In this document: positions 40,951-49,109 of the stretch, one piece after another
Layout: the number at the start of each line of letters is the position of its first letter
Position numbering within the stretch: the stretch's first letter is position 1
Assembly (NCBI GenBank): GCA_041398605.1
Contig: JAWKUK010000003.1
Coordinates: forward strand, 1 to 64,000
Reading direction: 5' to 3'
Length of the DNA: 64,000 bases
Source: JAWKUK01 sp041398605
Lineage (GTDB): Bacteria > Planctomycetota > UBA1135 > GCA-002686595
The notes under the pieces: generated by a model
What the model was told of the DNA's origin: nothing
What the model saw: the letters and a program-made list of their open reading frames with translations, nothing else
Database searches by the model: none
Made by a program: the position numbers and the translations under genes

Positions 40951-42095
40951 ATCTCCCCGCCTCACATCCCCCCCCCGCGCCACGCCCTGCTGGGGCCCCT
41001 GCTGCCGCCGCTGGGAACACCGGCAAGACCGCCAGCGGCGACGCTGTCATCCGGCTCAACGGGATCGCGAAGCGCTACGGCAGCGTCGTGGCGCTCGCGG
41101 ACATCACGATGACGCTGCCGCCAGGGCCAGTGGGCCTCCTCGGCCCGAACGGCGCGGGGAAGACCACGCTGATCAAGGTCCTGCTCGGGCTCACGGTGCC
41201 GACCGCCGGCGAGGCGCGCATCGCCGGGATGAGCCCGCGCACGAGGCGCGAACGGCTGGAGCTCCGGCGGCGGGTCGGGTACATGCCCGAGAGCGACTGC
41301 TTGATCCCCGGCACGACCGCGATCGAGCTGATCTCGACGCTCGGCAAGTTGGTGGGGCTCAGCGCCGCCGACGCGATCACGCGCGCGCACGAAGTGCTCG
41401 ACTACGTGCAGCTCGACGAGGCCCGTTATCGCCCGATCGAGGGCTTCTCGACCGGCATGAAGCAGCGCTTGAAGCTCGCCCAGGCCCTGGTGCACGACCC
41501 GCCGGTCCTCTTGCTCGACGAGCCGACCAACGGCCTCGACCCGAAGGGGCGGCGGCAGATGTTGGCGCTCGTCGAAGACCTCGGGCGCGGGCAGGGCAAG
41601 AACGTCCTCTTGTGCTCGCACCTCCTGCCGGACGTGGAGCGCACGTGCGATCACGTCGTCGTGCTCGACCGCGGGCGCGTCGCCTTGCAGGGTGACGTCG
41701 CCACGCTGACGCGGGCGGAGGCGCAGCGCGTCGTGCTGAAGACGGTCCAGGACGGAGCGCGCCTCGCGGCGCTGCTCGGCGCCCCCGACCTCGCGCGCGC
41801 GGGCTGGAGCGTCGAGCCCCTCGGGCGCGAGACGTATCGCGTGACGCTGCCTGAGCCCGCCGGCGACCAAGCGGCCCACACCGCCGCCTCCGGCGCAGAG
41901 GCAGAGGAGCGCGGCGCAGGCGGCCCAGGGGCTCCCCGCTCGGCGGACGTCGACGAGCTGCTCGGCCTCGCTGCGGCGGTCGAGGTGCTCGTCGAGAGCG
42001 TTGAGCCCGTGCGCTCCACCCTCGAGGAGGTCTTCCTCGGCGCGCTCGGCAACGGCGGGGCACACGCGCCTTCTGCCGTTGGAGGTGCCGCATGA
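40947..42095 (+). CDS. ABC transporter ATP-binding protein, ABC-2 type exporter (A)
   Basis: 382 residues. A Pro/Ala-rich N-terminal stretch (1-35) precedes an ABC ATPase with GPNGAGKTT, MPESDCL at the Q-loop, FSTGMKQRLKLAQAL and VLLLDEPTNGLD. The C-terminal 130 residues include a Gly/Ala/Glu-rich linker and a NatA/CcmA-like regulatory tail. It pairs with the permease encoded next. The 4-base overlap with phnE shows that the exporter genes are translationally joined to the importer genes, which is unusual. Confidence 0.88.
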   Translation: MNLPASHPPPAPRPAGAPAAAAGNTGKTASGDAVIRLNGIAKRYGSVVALADITMTLPPGPVGLLGPNGAGKTTLIKVLLGLTVPTAGEARIAGMSPRTRRERLELRRRVGYMPESDCLIPGTTAIELISTLGKLVGLSAADAITRAHEVLDYVQLDEARYRPIEGFSTGMKQRLKLAQALVHDPPVLLLDEPTNGLDPKGRRQMLALVEDLGRGQGKNVLLCSHLLPDVERTCDHVVVLDRGRVALQGDVATLTRAEAQRVVLKTVQDGARLAALLGAPDLARAGWSVEPLGRETYRVTLPEPAGDQAAHTAASGAEAEERGAGGPGAPRSADVDELLGLAAAVEVLVESVEPVRSTLEEVFLGALGNGGAHAPSAVGGAA

Positions 42096-42994
42096 AGGCC
42101 ACGACCCACGCCGAGCTGTACCGGCCCTTCAAGGGCACGCTGCGCCGCCTCCCGCTCTCTGCGCTCGTGCTCGCGCGGAGCGGGATTCGGACGGCGTTCC
42201 GCTCGAAGAAGCCGCTCTTCCTCTACGCGATCCCGGCCATGCAGATGGTCGCGACGAGCTTCATCGTCAACCTCGCATTCAGCATCAAGAGCGGCGCCAT
42301 CGGCGGCGACATCGGCGCCCGCGGGCGCCTCGTCGGGGCTGCGTTGGCCGACGCCTTCACAAACGTCGAGCAGCAGATCGTCATGCTGTTGAACTCGACG
42401 CAGTTCTTTACGCTCATCGTGCTCGCCTGGTACGGGGCGGGCTTGATCGCGGACGACCGCCGCCTGAAGGCGCACCTCCTGTATTTCTCGCGGCCGGTGA
42501 CGCAGCTCGGGTACATCCTCGGCAAGCTCCTCGTCGTGCTGTTCTATGGCGCTATGGCCATCATCGTGCCGGCGACCATGGTGCTGCTCGTTGCGATCTT
42601 CTCGAGCCCGGACTGGTCCTTCCTCCACGACCGAGGCTGGAAGATCTTCGCGGTCGAGGCTTACGCGTTTGTGTGGGTGCTCGTGCACAGCCTCGGGATC
42701 CTCGCGATCTCATCGCTCGTCACGCGCAAGAACCACGCGCTCGTCGCCGCAGTCGGCCTCTTCATCCTGACCTCTGCGATCGCAGAGTTCCTGGCTGAGG
42801 TCCTCGACGAGGCGCGCTGGCGCATGCTGTCGATGTTCGGGAACTTCGACGCGCTCGCAGCGGAGTGGCTCGGGGTCAAGCAGAACGGCGCCACTTGGCC
42901 CGTCGAGCAGAGCTACGCGGTCCTGGGCGGGACCTTGTTGGTCTCCTTTGCCGTGCTGCTGCGCCAGGTGCGCAAGATGGAGCGTGAGGCATGA
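42092..42994 (+). CDS. ABC-2 type permease (A)
   Basis: 300 residues with six predicted TM segments and the ABC-2 pattern: a first TM near 45-65, a long loop with DRRLKAHLLYFSRPVTQLGYILGKLLVV, then four close TM segments. The phrase about retaining or changing the membrane part (YFSRPVTQ...GK) is typical of gliding/NosY-like ABC-2 permeases. It starts with an ATGA overlap. The substrate is unknown. Confidence 0.85.
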   Translation: MKATTHAELYRPFKGTLRRLPLSALVLARSGIRTAFRSKKPLFLYAIPAMQMVATSFIVNLAFSIKSGAIGGDIGARGRLVGAALADAFTNVEQQIVMLLNSTQFFTLIVLAWYGAGLIADDRRLKAHLLYFSRPVTQLGYILGKLLVVLFYGAMAIIVPATMVLLVAIFSSPDWSFLHDRGWKIFAVEAYAFVWVLVHSLGILAISSLVTRKNHALVAAVGLFILTSAIAEFLAEVLDEARWRMLSMFGNFDALAAEWLGVKQNGATWPVEQSYAVLGGTLLVSFAVLLRQVRKMEREA

Positions 42995-43965
42995 GCAGCG
43001 GTGTCCACCCGGCCGACGTCTCGACGGTGATCGTCGCCGAGGACCTCGGTCGTTGGTACGGAGAGGTCATCGGCCTCGGGGACCTCTCGGTGACCATTCC
43101 GCGCGGCGTGACCGGCCTCGTCGGGCCGAACGGCGCCGGCAAGTCGACCTTCATGAAGCTGATCGTTGGCGAGCTGCGCCCCGGGCGTGGGACGCTATCG
43201 GTCCTCGGCCTGAAGCCGTTCGCCAACCGCGAGCTCTACAAGAAGCTCGGGTTCGCGCCGCAGCAGGACGCGCTCTACGACCACATGACTGGCCGCGCGT
43301 TTGTACGCGAGCTCGTGCGGATCGCTGGGTACCCGAAGGCCGACGCCGACGCGCGCGCCGTGCACGCCCTGGAGCGCCTCCAGCTACACGCGTCGATGGA
43401 TCGCCCATGCGGCGGCTACTCGAAGGGCATGCGGCAGCGCGTCCGCATCGCGCAAGCGATCGCGCACGAGCCCGAGCTCCTGATCGCGGACGAGCCGCTC
43501 ACGGGCCTCGATCCGCTGGCGCGCCACGTCGTGCTCGATCTCTTCCGAGAGCTCAGCGCGGGCGGCACCAGCATCATCGTGTCGAGCCACGTCCTGCACG
43601 AGCTCGAGGCGCTGACCGATCGCATGGTGCTGATCCACCGCGGCCGGCTCCTGGCACAGGGCGCGGTGCGCGACGTGCGCAAGCTCCTGTCGCGGCACCC
43701 GAGCAAGCTGCACATCACGGCTCGGGACCCGCGCCGCCTCGCGAAGGCGCTCGTGGCGCTCGACTACGTCGAGTCTGTGCGCATCGGGTCCCCCCCGGGC
43801 AACGCCGCGAGCCCCTCGGAGGGGACCCTCGACATCGAGACCCGCGACCTCGCCGCGTTCCAGGCCGAGTTCCCGGCGCTGGCCGCGCGTGAGCGCGCTG
43901 GCGTGCGTTCCCTCGAGAGCGGCGACGCCTCGCTCGAGGCCGTCTTCGACTACCTCGTCAACTGA
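42991..43965 (+). CDS. ABC transporter ATP-binding protein, ABC-2 type exporter (B)
   Basis: 324 residues with GPNGAGKST, FAPQQDALYD, YSKGMRQRVRIAQAI and LLIADEPLTGLD, followed by a C-terminal regulatory tail of about 90 residues. It is a paralogue of the ATPase at 40947 but shares only core motifs. It overlaps the preceding permease gene by ATGA and presumably works with the permease that follows, so the operon encodes two ATPase-permease pairs or one heteromeric exporter. Confidence 0.88.
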   Translation: MSSGVHPADVSTVIVAEDLGRWYGEVIGLGDLSVTIPRGVTGLVGPNGAGKSTFMKLIVGELRPGRGTLSVLGLKPFANRELYKKLGFAPQQDALYDHMTGRAFVRELVRIAGYPKADADARAVHALERLQLHASMDRPCGGYSKGMRQRVRIAQAIAHEPELLIADEPLTGLDPLARHVVLDLFRELSAGGTSIIVSSHVLHELEALTDRMVLIHRGRLLAQGAVRDVRKLLSRHPSKLHITARDPRRLAKALVALDYVESVRIGSPPGNAASPSEGTLDIETRDLAAFQAEFPALAARERAGVRSLESGDASLEAVFDYLVN

Positions 43966-43987
43966 CGCCGACCCCCAACACCGCACC

Positions 43988-44776
43988 TTGGGCCAGTTCA
44001 TCCGAAGCGCCGCGCTGCTCGCGCGCATGCACCTCGTCGAGCTCTTGAGCTCGCGTCGGCTCCTGTTTGCGGTGCTGCTCGCGGTGCTGCCGGCCGCGAT
44101 GGCCTTGGTCGTCGCGCACGTCGCGCCAGAGCGCCGCCACTTCGGCCCAGCGATGATCCACGCGCGCGCGACCTACCTCTTGTTGCTGCAGGTCGTCGTC
44201 CCGCTCGGATCGCTGCTCGTCGCATCGGGCGTCATCGCCGACGAGGTCGAGGGGCGGACGATCACCTACTTGTTTACGCGGTCCACGTCGCGCGCGGCCG
44301 TCCTGCTCGGCCGCGTGGCAGCGGTGGTGCTCGTCGTCGTGCCGCTCTATGCGCTGTCGGCCTGGGCGACCGCGCTCACGGCCAGCCAGCGCGCCGGGAC
44401 GATGTACCCGGACGCCGTCCGGGGCATGATCCTCGCGGCCGCGTTCGGGGCGCTCGTCTACTCGCTCATCGGCGCGGTCCTCGGGGTCGTATTCAAGCGC
44501 GCGCTGGTGGCGTCCTTGGCCTACGCCTTTGCGGTCGAGGGGTTCATCGCGAACTTCCCAGGCAGCACGTCGCGGTTCGCCGTGCAGTTCTGGCTGCGCA
44601 GCCTTGGGACCGACCCGAGCGTCGAGCCGTGGTCCAAGCTGCGCTCGTTGAGTCGGCTCTCTGTCGAGCTCGTCAGCCACGGCGCGGCTGCAGAGCGCCT
44701 GGCTTGGATCGCGCTCTCCTTGCTGGTCCTCGGGGTGCTCCTGGTCCGGCGCAAGCAGTACGTGCTAACGAGCTGA
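43988..44776 (+). CDS. ABC-2 type permease (B)
   Basis: About 262 residues with six TM segments and the loop EVEGRTITYLFTRSTSRAAVLLGR, which is equivalent to the YFSRPVTQ loop of permease A. The start is uncertain: TTG 43988 (MGQFIRSAALL) lies 22 bp after the previous stop, ATG 44027 is a shorter choice, and a start at 43889 would overlap the ATPase gene out of frame by 77 bases. It is last in the operon; inverted repeats follow at 44793. Confidence 0.8.
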   Translation: MGQFIRSAALLARMHLVELLSSRRLLFAVLLAVLPAAMALVVAHVAPERRHFGPAMIHARATYLLLLQVVVPLGSLLVASGVIADEVEGRTITYLFTRSTSRAAVLLGRVAAVVLVVVPLYALSAWATALTASQRAGTMYPDAVRGMILAAAFGALVYSLIGAVLGVVFKRALVASLAYAFAVEGFIANFPGSTSRFAVQFWLRSLGTDPSVEPWSKLRSLSRLSVELVSHGAAAERLAWIALSLLVLGVLLVRRKQYVLTS

Positions 44777-44792
44777 GGGCCGCGACCTCTGC

Positions 44793-44841
44793 GGAGGACA
44801 GCGGCGCGGCGAGTGTCCTCCGAGGACAGCCTAGGGTGTCC
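44793..44841 (+). promoter_or_regulatory. Cluster of GGACA/TGTCC inverted half-sites
   Basis: GGAGGACA (44793-44800), TGTCCTC-C-GAGGACA (44814-44828, a perfect 15-bp palindrome) and TGTCC (44837-44841) follow one another. They could form a terminator hairpin after the ABC operon (44793-44800 with 44814-44821) or serve as an activator site. The palindrome lies 122-137 bp upstream of the sigma-54-type promoter at 44951, the usual distance for an enhancer-binding protein. Confidence 0.55.
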
Positions 44842-44950
44842 ACGCCTGAGGGCGGTCCCGCGTTGCTCCCCCGGCGCCCGGGCCAGCGCTGGCTGCCACG
44901 AGGGCCGCCCACGCCCTCTAGGCGGGGGTTCGAGCGACTTGGGCACGGGT

Positions 44951-44966
44951 TGGCACGCCTTGTGCA
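44951..44966 (+). promoter_or_regulatory. Sigma-54 (-24/-12) promoter
   Basis: TGGCACGCCTTGTGCA matches the RpoN consensus TGGCACG-N4-TTGCW at all but one informative position (G for the first T of TTGC), with correct spacing between the GG and GC elements. Transcription would begin near 44977 and give a leader of about 49 nt before ATG 45026. Confidence 0.7.
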
Positions 44967-45025
44967 TCCCTCCAGCGACACCGCGCCGACGCCTCCCGTC
45001 GGATGCGGCGCGAAAGGAAAGCACC

Positions 45026-45499
45026 ATGCGACACAAGAGCCAACTCCGCCACGGACTCCGCCGCCCCGCGGCCCTCCTCGCCAGCAGCCTCGCCCTCGCG
45101 GCCCTCCTGGCCGCGCCAGCCGCCGCGCAGCGCCGCACCGAGTGGCAGATCGGCGTCGGCCACCAGACGGAGCGTGCCCACATCGGAGTCTCGGTCGGTA
45201 GCCGCGGCGTCCAGGTGAACGCTGGCTACCGCGAACGGGGCCGCCAGCCGGTGGTCCGCCACCGCCCCGAGCCCGCCGGTCGCTGGGAGACGCGCTGCGA
45301 ACGTGTCTGGGTGCCGGGCGCCATTCGCAAGGTCTGGGTCCCGCCGATCTACGCGACGCGCTACGACCATTGTGGCCGCCCGTACCAGGTCGAGGTCCGC
45401 TGCGGCTTCTGGGACACGATCCAAGAACAGGGCTGCTGGGAGAGCCGCGAGACGCGGGTCTGGGTCCCCTATCAGCGGCGCGGCGTCAGCGCCTACTGA
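45026..45499 (+). CDS. Small secreted protein of unknown function
   Basis: 157 residues. A clear Sec signal peptide (RRPAALLASSLALAALLAAPAAA, cleavage before QRRTE) precedes a mature domain of about 120 residues rich in Arg, Trp, Tyr and Val. The second half has a repeated WVP motif (RVWVPGAIRKVWVPPIY and RVWVPYQRRG) and four cysteines (in RCERV, DHCGRP, VRCGFW and QGCWES) that could form two disulfides. I do not recognise a family. AAGGA 7 nt before ATG 45026 is a good Shine-Dalgarno sequence. It is a single-gene unit with its own sigma-54-type promoter and a strong terminator hairpin. Confidence 0.82.
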   Translation: MRHKSQLRHGLRRPAALLASSLALAALLAAPAAAQRRTEWQIGVGHQTERAHIGVSVGSRGVQVNAGYRERGRQPVVRHRPEPAGRWETRCERVWVPGAIRKVWVPPIYATRYDHCGRPYQVEVRCGFWDTIQEQGCWESRETRVWVPYQRRGVSAY

Positions 45500-45595
45500 G
45501 CCCGCGCGGCGGCACCGCTCACTGAGCTGCAGCTGACCGCAACACAGCACACCGAGATCACCGCAGAGCGACGTGGATGGGGCTCCGCGGTGAGG

Positions 45596-45622
45596 TCCCC
45601 CGCAGCAATGGGCTGCGGGGGA
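45596..45622. terminator. Strong hairpin terminator
   Basis: TCCCCCGCAG (45596-45605) and CTGCGGGGGA (45613-45622) form a perfect 10-bp stem with a 7-nt loop. It lies between the convergent small secreted protein gene and the glycosyltransferase gene and may terminate both. A short TTT follows at 45631. Confidence 0.65.
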
Positions 45623-45642
45623 TCCGCTGTTTGAGGACGTGT

Positions 45643-47265
45643 TCAGTCAGCCGGATGAATGGCCTCGAAGCCAGGGCCTGGCAAGACCCACAGCACGAAG
45701 CCGTCCCGCGCACTTGGCCCCAAGACCACGATTCGACCGGCATAGGGGTGGCGCGCCAGGAGCGCTCGGGGCCAGAGGCCCACGTCGTAGTAAGTCGGTC
45801 GTTCACCCGCGAAGAACTCGGCCGACACGAACGTGTCGTGCCCGGGCGAGCGCTGCTCCGCGACCTTGGGCAGCCGCGCGACCTCACGCGAGAGGAGCCC
45901 GTGCCGATCCAAGATCCGGCGCTCCGAGAACCAACCGAGCGCGCCGACGGCGCCCGCCACGACCGTGGCGTCGGGCGGTGAGAGGCGCGCGAGGTCGCGC
46001 CCGGTCTGCCCCCACTCGTCGGCCCGTGTGCACATGTTGCGCCACTGTTGCAGCTCTGAAACGAACGGCGTCGGCTGGCCAAAGTTGCCCGGGTTGAAGC
46101 GGAAGCGGCAGGCCTCGCGCCAGGCGGTCGGTGTGAGCTCGACGCCAAACGCAGGCGGGAGCCACAGCGCTGCGACCAGCGCGCCCCCGCCGACCGCGAT
46201 CGCGTACGCGCGGGTGCGACCGCCGCGAGTTGCGTCGCCGCGAGCTGTGTCGCCGCAAACAGCGTCGCCGGGGGCGCTCGCGCCGGCAGGCGCGGCGAGC
46301 GCAGCGAGGCCCAGCCCGCCGCCGAACACGAGGAACGGCAGCGCGGGCGCCAGGAACCGCCCGAACGCCATGAAGTCGCCGCCGACCAGCGCCGCGTGCG
46401 CCACGGTCGCGACCACACCAGCGAGCGCGCCGCACGCCTGACGATCCCTGCGTCGCGCCGCTGCGAACAACGCCAACAGCGCCAGCGCCGCTGCGCCCGG
46501 GAACGTCAACGCAAAGTGCGCCACGTAGTCGGCGCCCCGCTCCAGCGCGCGCGCGCCAAAGCCGAGCTTCGCCCGCGCGGTGTTCGGGAGCCAATCACCG
46601 AAGGTCGCCCAGCGCCAGCCTGTGATGGCCACGAACGTCGAGAGCGACACCAACGCTCCGCGTAAGAGCGCCCCGGCGCGCGCGCGCTCGCCGCGCCTCC
46701 ACGCAATGAGCAGCGGCGGCCCCAAGAGCCACGCGACCCACCACGCGCCGTCCGCGCGCAGCGCGACGACGCAGCTCGCGGTGAGCGCCAGCCACGGCCA
46801 GCCGCGCGGGGCGCGGGTCGACAACACAAACGTCGCGAACCAGGCCAACAAGAACGGCGCGACGCCCATGCCGGAGGTGGACCACACCGCGAGCGGCGCG
46901 CATGTGCCGAGCGCGATCGCCGCGCCGAGTCGCAGCGGCGCGCGAGCGCCCCCCTCGGGCAACGCATGATCCAGCTCGCGCAGCACGCCGTAAACGAGGA
47001 ACCCGGACGCAAGGAGCGTGCTCGCCTTGGCAAACACCTCCGGCGTGAAGCCGAGCGAGAGGCCGAGCGCGATCCACAGCGTGAAGAGCAGCTCGCTGAA
47101 CCCCTCGACCGCTGGCCCCGCGGCGTGGTGCACGAAGCCGTGGCCTTGGGCGAGCGAGCGCGCGTAGGTGAACGTGATGTACGCGTCGTCGTTCACCCAA
47201 TCAAAGCGCCACGCCAGCGCCGCCAGCCCGAGCAATCCGACCAGCAGCGCGAGCCCGCGCTGCAT
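45643..47265 (-). CDS. GT-C family membrane glycosyltransferase (AftB/ArnT-like)
   Basis: About 540 residues with roughly ten TM segments. Directly after TM1 comes WVNDDAYITFTYARSLAQGHGFVHH, the acidic loop typical of GT-C enzymes that use polyprenyl-phosphate sugars, such as mycobacterial arabinofuranosyltransferase AftB. A soluble C-terminal part of about 150 residues follows. ATG 47265 is preceded by AGGGG at a good distance, so I prefer it to the upstream in-frame start at 47355. A short repetitive segment near the middle (GDAVCGDTARGDATRGG) comes from imperfect 15-18 bp DNA repeats at about 46225-46275. The acceptor is unknown. Confidence 0.83.
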   Translation of the reverse strand: MQRGLALLVGLLGLAALAWRFDWVNDDAYITFTYARSLAQGHGFVHHAAGPAVEGFSELLFTLWIALGLSLGFTPEVFAKASTLLASGFLVYGVLRELDHALPEGGARAPLRLGAAIALGTCAPLAVWSTSGMGVAPFLLAWFATFVLSTRAPRGWPWLALTASCVVALRADGAWWVAWLLGPPLLIAWRRGERARAGALLRGALVSLSTFVAITGWRWATFGDWLPNTARAKLGFGARALERGADYVAHFALTFPGAAALALLALFAAARRRDRQACGALAGVVATVAHAALVGGDFMAFGRFLAPALPFLVFGGGLGLAALAAPAGASAPGDAVCGDTARGDATRGGRTRAYAIAVGGGALVAALWLPPAFGVELTPTAWREACRFRFNPGNFGQPTPFVSELQQWRNMCTRADEWGQTGRDLARLSPPDATVVAGAVGALGWFSERRILDRHGLLSREVARLPKVAEQRSPGHDTFVSAEFFAGERPTYYDVGLWPRALLARHPYAGRIVVLGPSARDGFVLWVLPGPGFEAIHPAD

Positions 47266-47351
47266 CGATTCCCCTGCGAGGCCCTCCAGCGGACGCTGAT
47301 GCCCGCGCGCTGTGACCGCGGGCCGTGGCCGGCTTCCGTCGCTTGCCACGC

Positions 47352-47621
47352 TCAACCTCCAGACAGGGCCGCGGCGAGGAACACTTCACCGCCGTGGCGC
47401 ACGGGGTCGCTCAACGCGCGTGTCGGGCGCCGATCGATGTACACCTTGAAGTGCGGGCGCAGCGCCCCGCGCTCGTCGACGACGCGGAAGCGGAAGCCCG
47501 GCGCGCGCCGATCGATGGCGCGGAGCACATCGTCGAGCGTCAGGAGCGTCGCGCCGGCGACGGAGATGTGCGGCGCGCCGCGGACGTACGCGCGGAGGTG
47601 TGTGGGCACGTGGACGTGCAC
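47352..47621 (-). CDS. MoaD/ThiS-like ubiquitin-fold protein
   Basis: 89 residues with a beta-grasp pattern: VHVHVPTHLRAYVRGAP, a helix (LLTLDDVLRAIDRRAPGF), VYIDRRPTRAL, and the terminal Gly-Gly of sulfur carriers (AALSGG). The GG tail allows adenylation and thiocarboxylation by an E1/MoeB-like enzyme, which is not encoded nearby. GTG 47621 was chosen: GGAGGG sits just upstream and the protein then starts as MoaD and ThiS proteins do; longer frames reach back to 47780. Its partner by position is the BNR-repeat protein, whose stop lies 105 bp upstream. No moaE follows, so a cofactor-synthesis role is not certain. Confidence 0.78.
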   Translation of the reverse strand: MHVHVPTHLRAYVRGAPHISVAGATLLTLDDVLRAIDRRAPGFRFRVVDERGALRPHFKVYIDRRPTRALSDPVRHGGEVFLAAALSGG

Positions 47622-47725
47622 GACCCTCCCTGCGCCGCGCCAGGCGCGCGGCCGGCCGTTGTCCGGCGGGTCCCCCACTGTTCCGTTCGGTGTGGTCGTC
47701 ACGGTCGGGCTCGCGGCGACGCGGA

Positions 47726-48916
47726 TCAGGCGCCTGCCACCGAGAGGGAGTAAATGTGGGGCAGGTGGCGCGCCAAGCACTTCCAGCTACGGCCGCCATT
47801 GATGGAGCCCCAGACCTCGCCGTTGGTCGTCCCGAGGTACAGGCCGAGCGGATCGTGCCGATCGTGTGTCAAGCATTGCCGCTTGACGGTCCACCACGCG
47901 CTCTCGTTCGGGAACCCCCGGTCCTGGCGCTCCCAGCGCTGGCCCGCGTCCGTGGTGCGCCAGACGGCCGGCGCGCCGCCGGGCGCCGTGCGCGGCCAGA
48001 CGTCCGTCCCGTCCATCGGGAACACCCACGCCGTGTCCGGGTCGAACGGGCTCACGACGATCGGGAAGCCGATGTCGCCGATCTCCGTGGGTAGGTTGGC
48101 GCCGACGCGGACCCAAGTGCCCTCTTCGCGGTCCATCCGGTAGATGCCGCAATGGTTCTGTTGCCAGAGGCGGTCGGGGTTGCTCGGCGCCGCGACGACG
48201 CAGTGCGGATCGTGCCCAAACTCCGGCGTAGGGCCCGGCAGAAAGTCGGCTGCGCAGCCCGCATTGAGCGGCGCCCACGACTTGCCGCCGTCGGTGGTCT
48301 CGAAGACCCCGCCGCTCGAGAGGCCGATGTAGAGGTGCTGCGCGTCGCGCGGGTCGACGAGGATCGAGTGCAACTTCGGACCGTCGGGGGTCCCGTCCTC
48401 TTCGCCGCCAGTCCAGAGATCGAGGTCGGGGTGCTGGTTGAACCCATTCACCGGGAGCCACGTCTTGCCGCCCGTCGTGCTCTTGAAGAGGCCCTGGGGA
48501 GACGTCCCCGCGTACCAAACGTTGGGCTCGTTCTCGTGTCCAGGCGCGAGCCAGAACGTGTGATTGACGACCCGGGCGGCCAGCTCGCGACCGTCAAGCG
48601 TCGTTCCGGGCACGTCGAAGGCCGGGGGCCGGCGGGACTCCTTCCACGTCTTGCCCTTGTCCTCGCTGCGATAGATCGTCGGCCCGAGGTGGCCGGTGCG
48701 CGCGGCCGCCAACAGCGTGGCGCCGTCGCGCGGATCGAGCACGATGTGGTGGATGACGCTGCCCAGGAACCATGGCTGTGACACCGACCAGGTCTGGCGT
48801 TCAGCGTCGCTGCGGAGCGCAAAGGCCCCCTTGCGCGTTCCGATCAGCAAGGTCACGGCGCCGCGTTTGGGGCGGGGAACGTGCAGCTTGTGTTTGGGGC
48901 GGGGCACTTCGGGCAT
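47726..48916 (-). CDS. BNR/Asp-box repeat protein (exo-alpha-sialidase-like fold)
   Basis: 396 residues, a likely beta-propeller with at least five Asp-box motifs (SEDKGKTW 84-91, STTGGKTW 146-153, TTDGGKSW 207-214, and later TTDAGQRW and SINGGRSW). No catalytic Arg triad of true sialidases is apparent, and there is no signal peptide, so a cytoplasmic scaffold or a non-sialidase hydrolase is possible. The N-terminal 18 residues carry a repeated PRPKxK/R motif. A GGAG Shine-Dalgarno sequence precedes the ATG. The following gene is a MoaD/ThiS-like protein, a pairing I recall from other bacteria without a known function. Confidence 0.85.
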   Translation of the reverse strand: MPEVPRPKHKLHVPRPKRGAVTLLIGTRKGAFALRSDAERQTWSVSQPWFLGSVIHHIVLDPRDGATLLAAARTGHLGPTIYRSEDKGKTWKESRRPPAFDVPGTTLDGRELAARVVNHTFWLAPGHENEPNVWYAGTSPQGLFKSTTGGKTWLPVNGFNQHPDLDLWTGGEEDGTPDGPKLHSILVDPRDAQHLYIGLSSGGVFETTDGGKSWAPLNAGCAADFLPGPTPEFGHDPHCVVAAPSNPDRLWQQNHCGIYRMDREEGTWVRVGANLPTEIGDIGFPIVVSPFDPDTAWVFPMDGTDVWPRTAPGGAPAVWRTTDAGQRWERQDRGFPNESAWWTVKRQCLTHDRHDPLGLYLGTTNGEVWGSINGGRSWKCLARHLPHIYSLSVAGA

Positions 48917-49065
48917 GGTCTCTCCAGAATGCTACCCCGTTGGGGCCCGAGAACGCATGCCCCGGGCGGCGGCTCAGATCGACCCACCTCGCGCCCAAGG
49001 GCGCCTCCGCCGCTGAAGCCCATGCGAGCGCGACCCGGGGAGGCGCCGAGCCCTTCGGGATTCGA

Positions 49066-49085
49066 CATTGCGCCAAGGCGCAATG
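49066..49085. promoter_or_regulatory. Perfect 20-bp palindrome before the large lipoprotein gene
   Basis: CATTGCGCC-AA-GGCGCAATG is a perfect inverted repeat 24 bp before ATG 49110. It could be an operator for a dimeric repressor or an RNA hairpin in the leader. It also overlaps the alternative ATG at 49083, which argues against that start. Confidence 0.55.
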
Positions 49086-49109
49086 GGTTGGGATGATCGA
49101 TGGGTGCCG

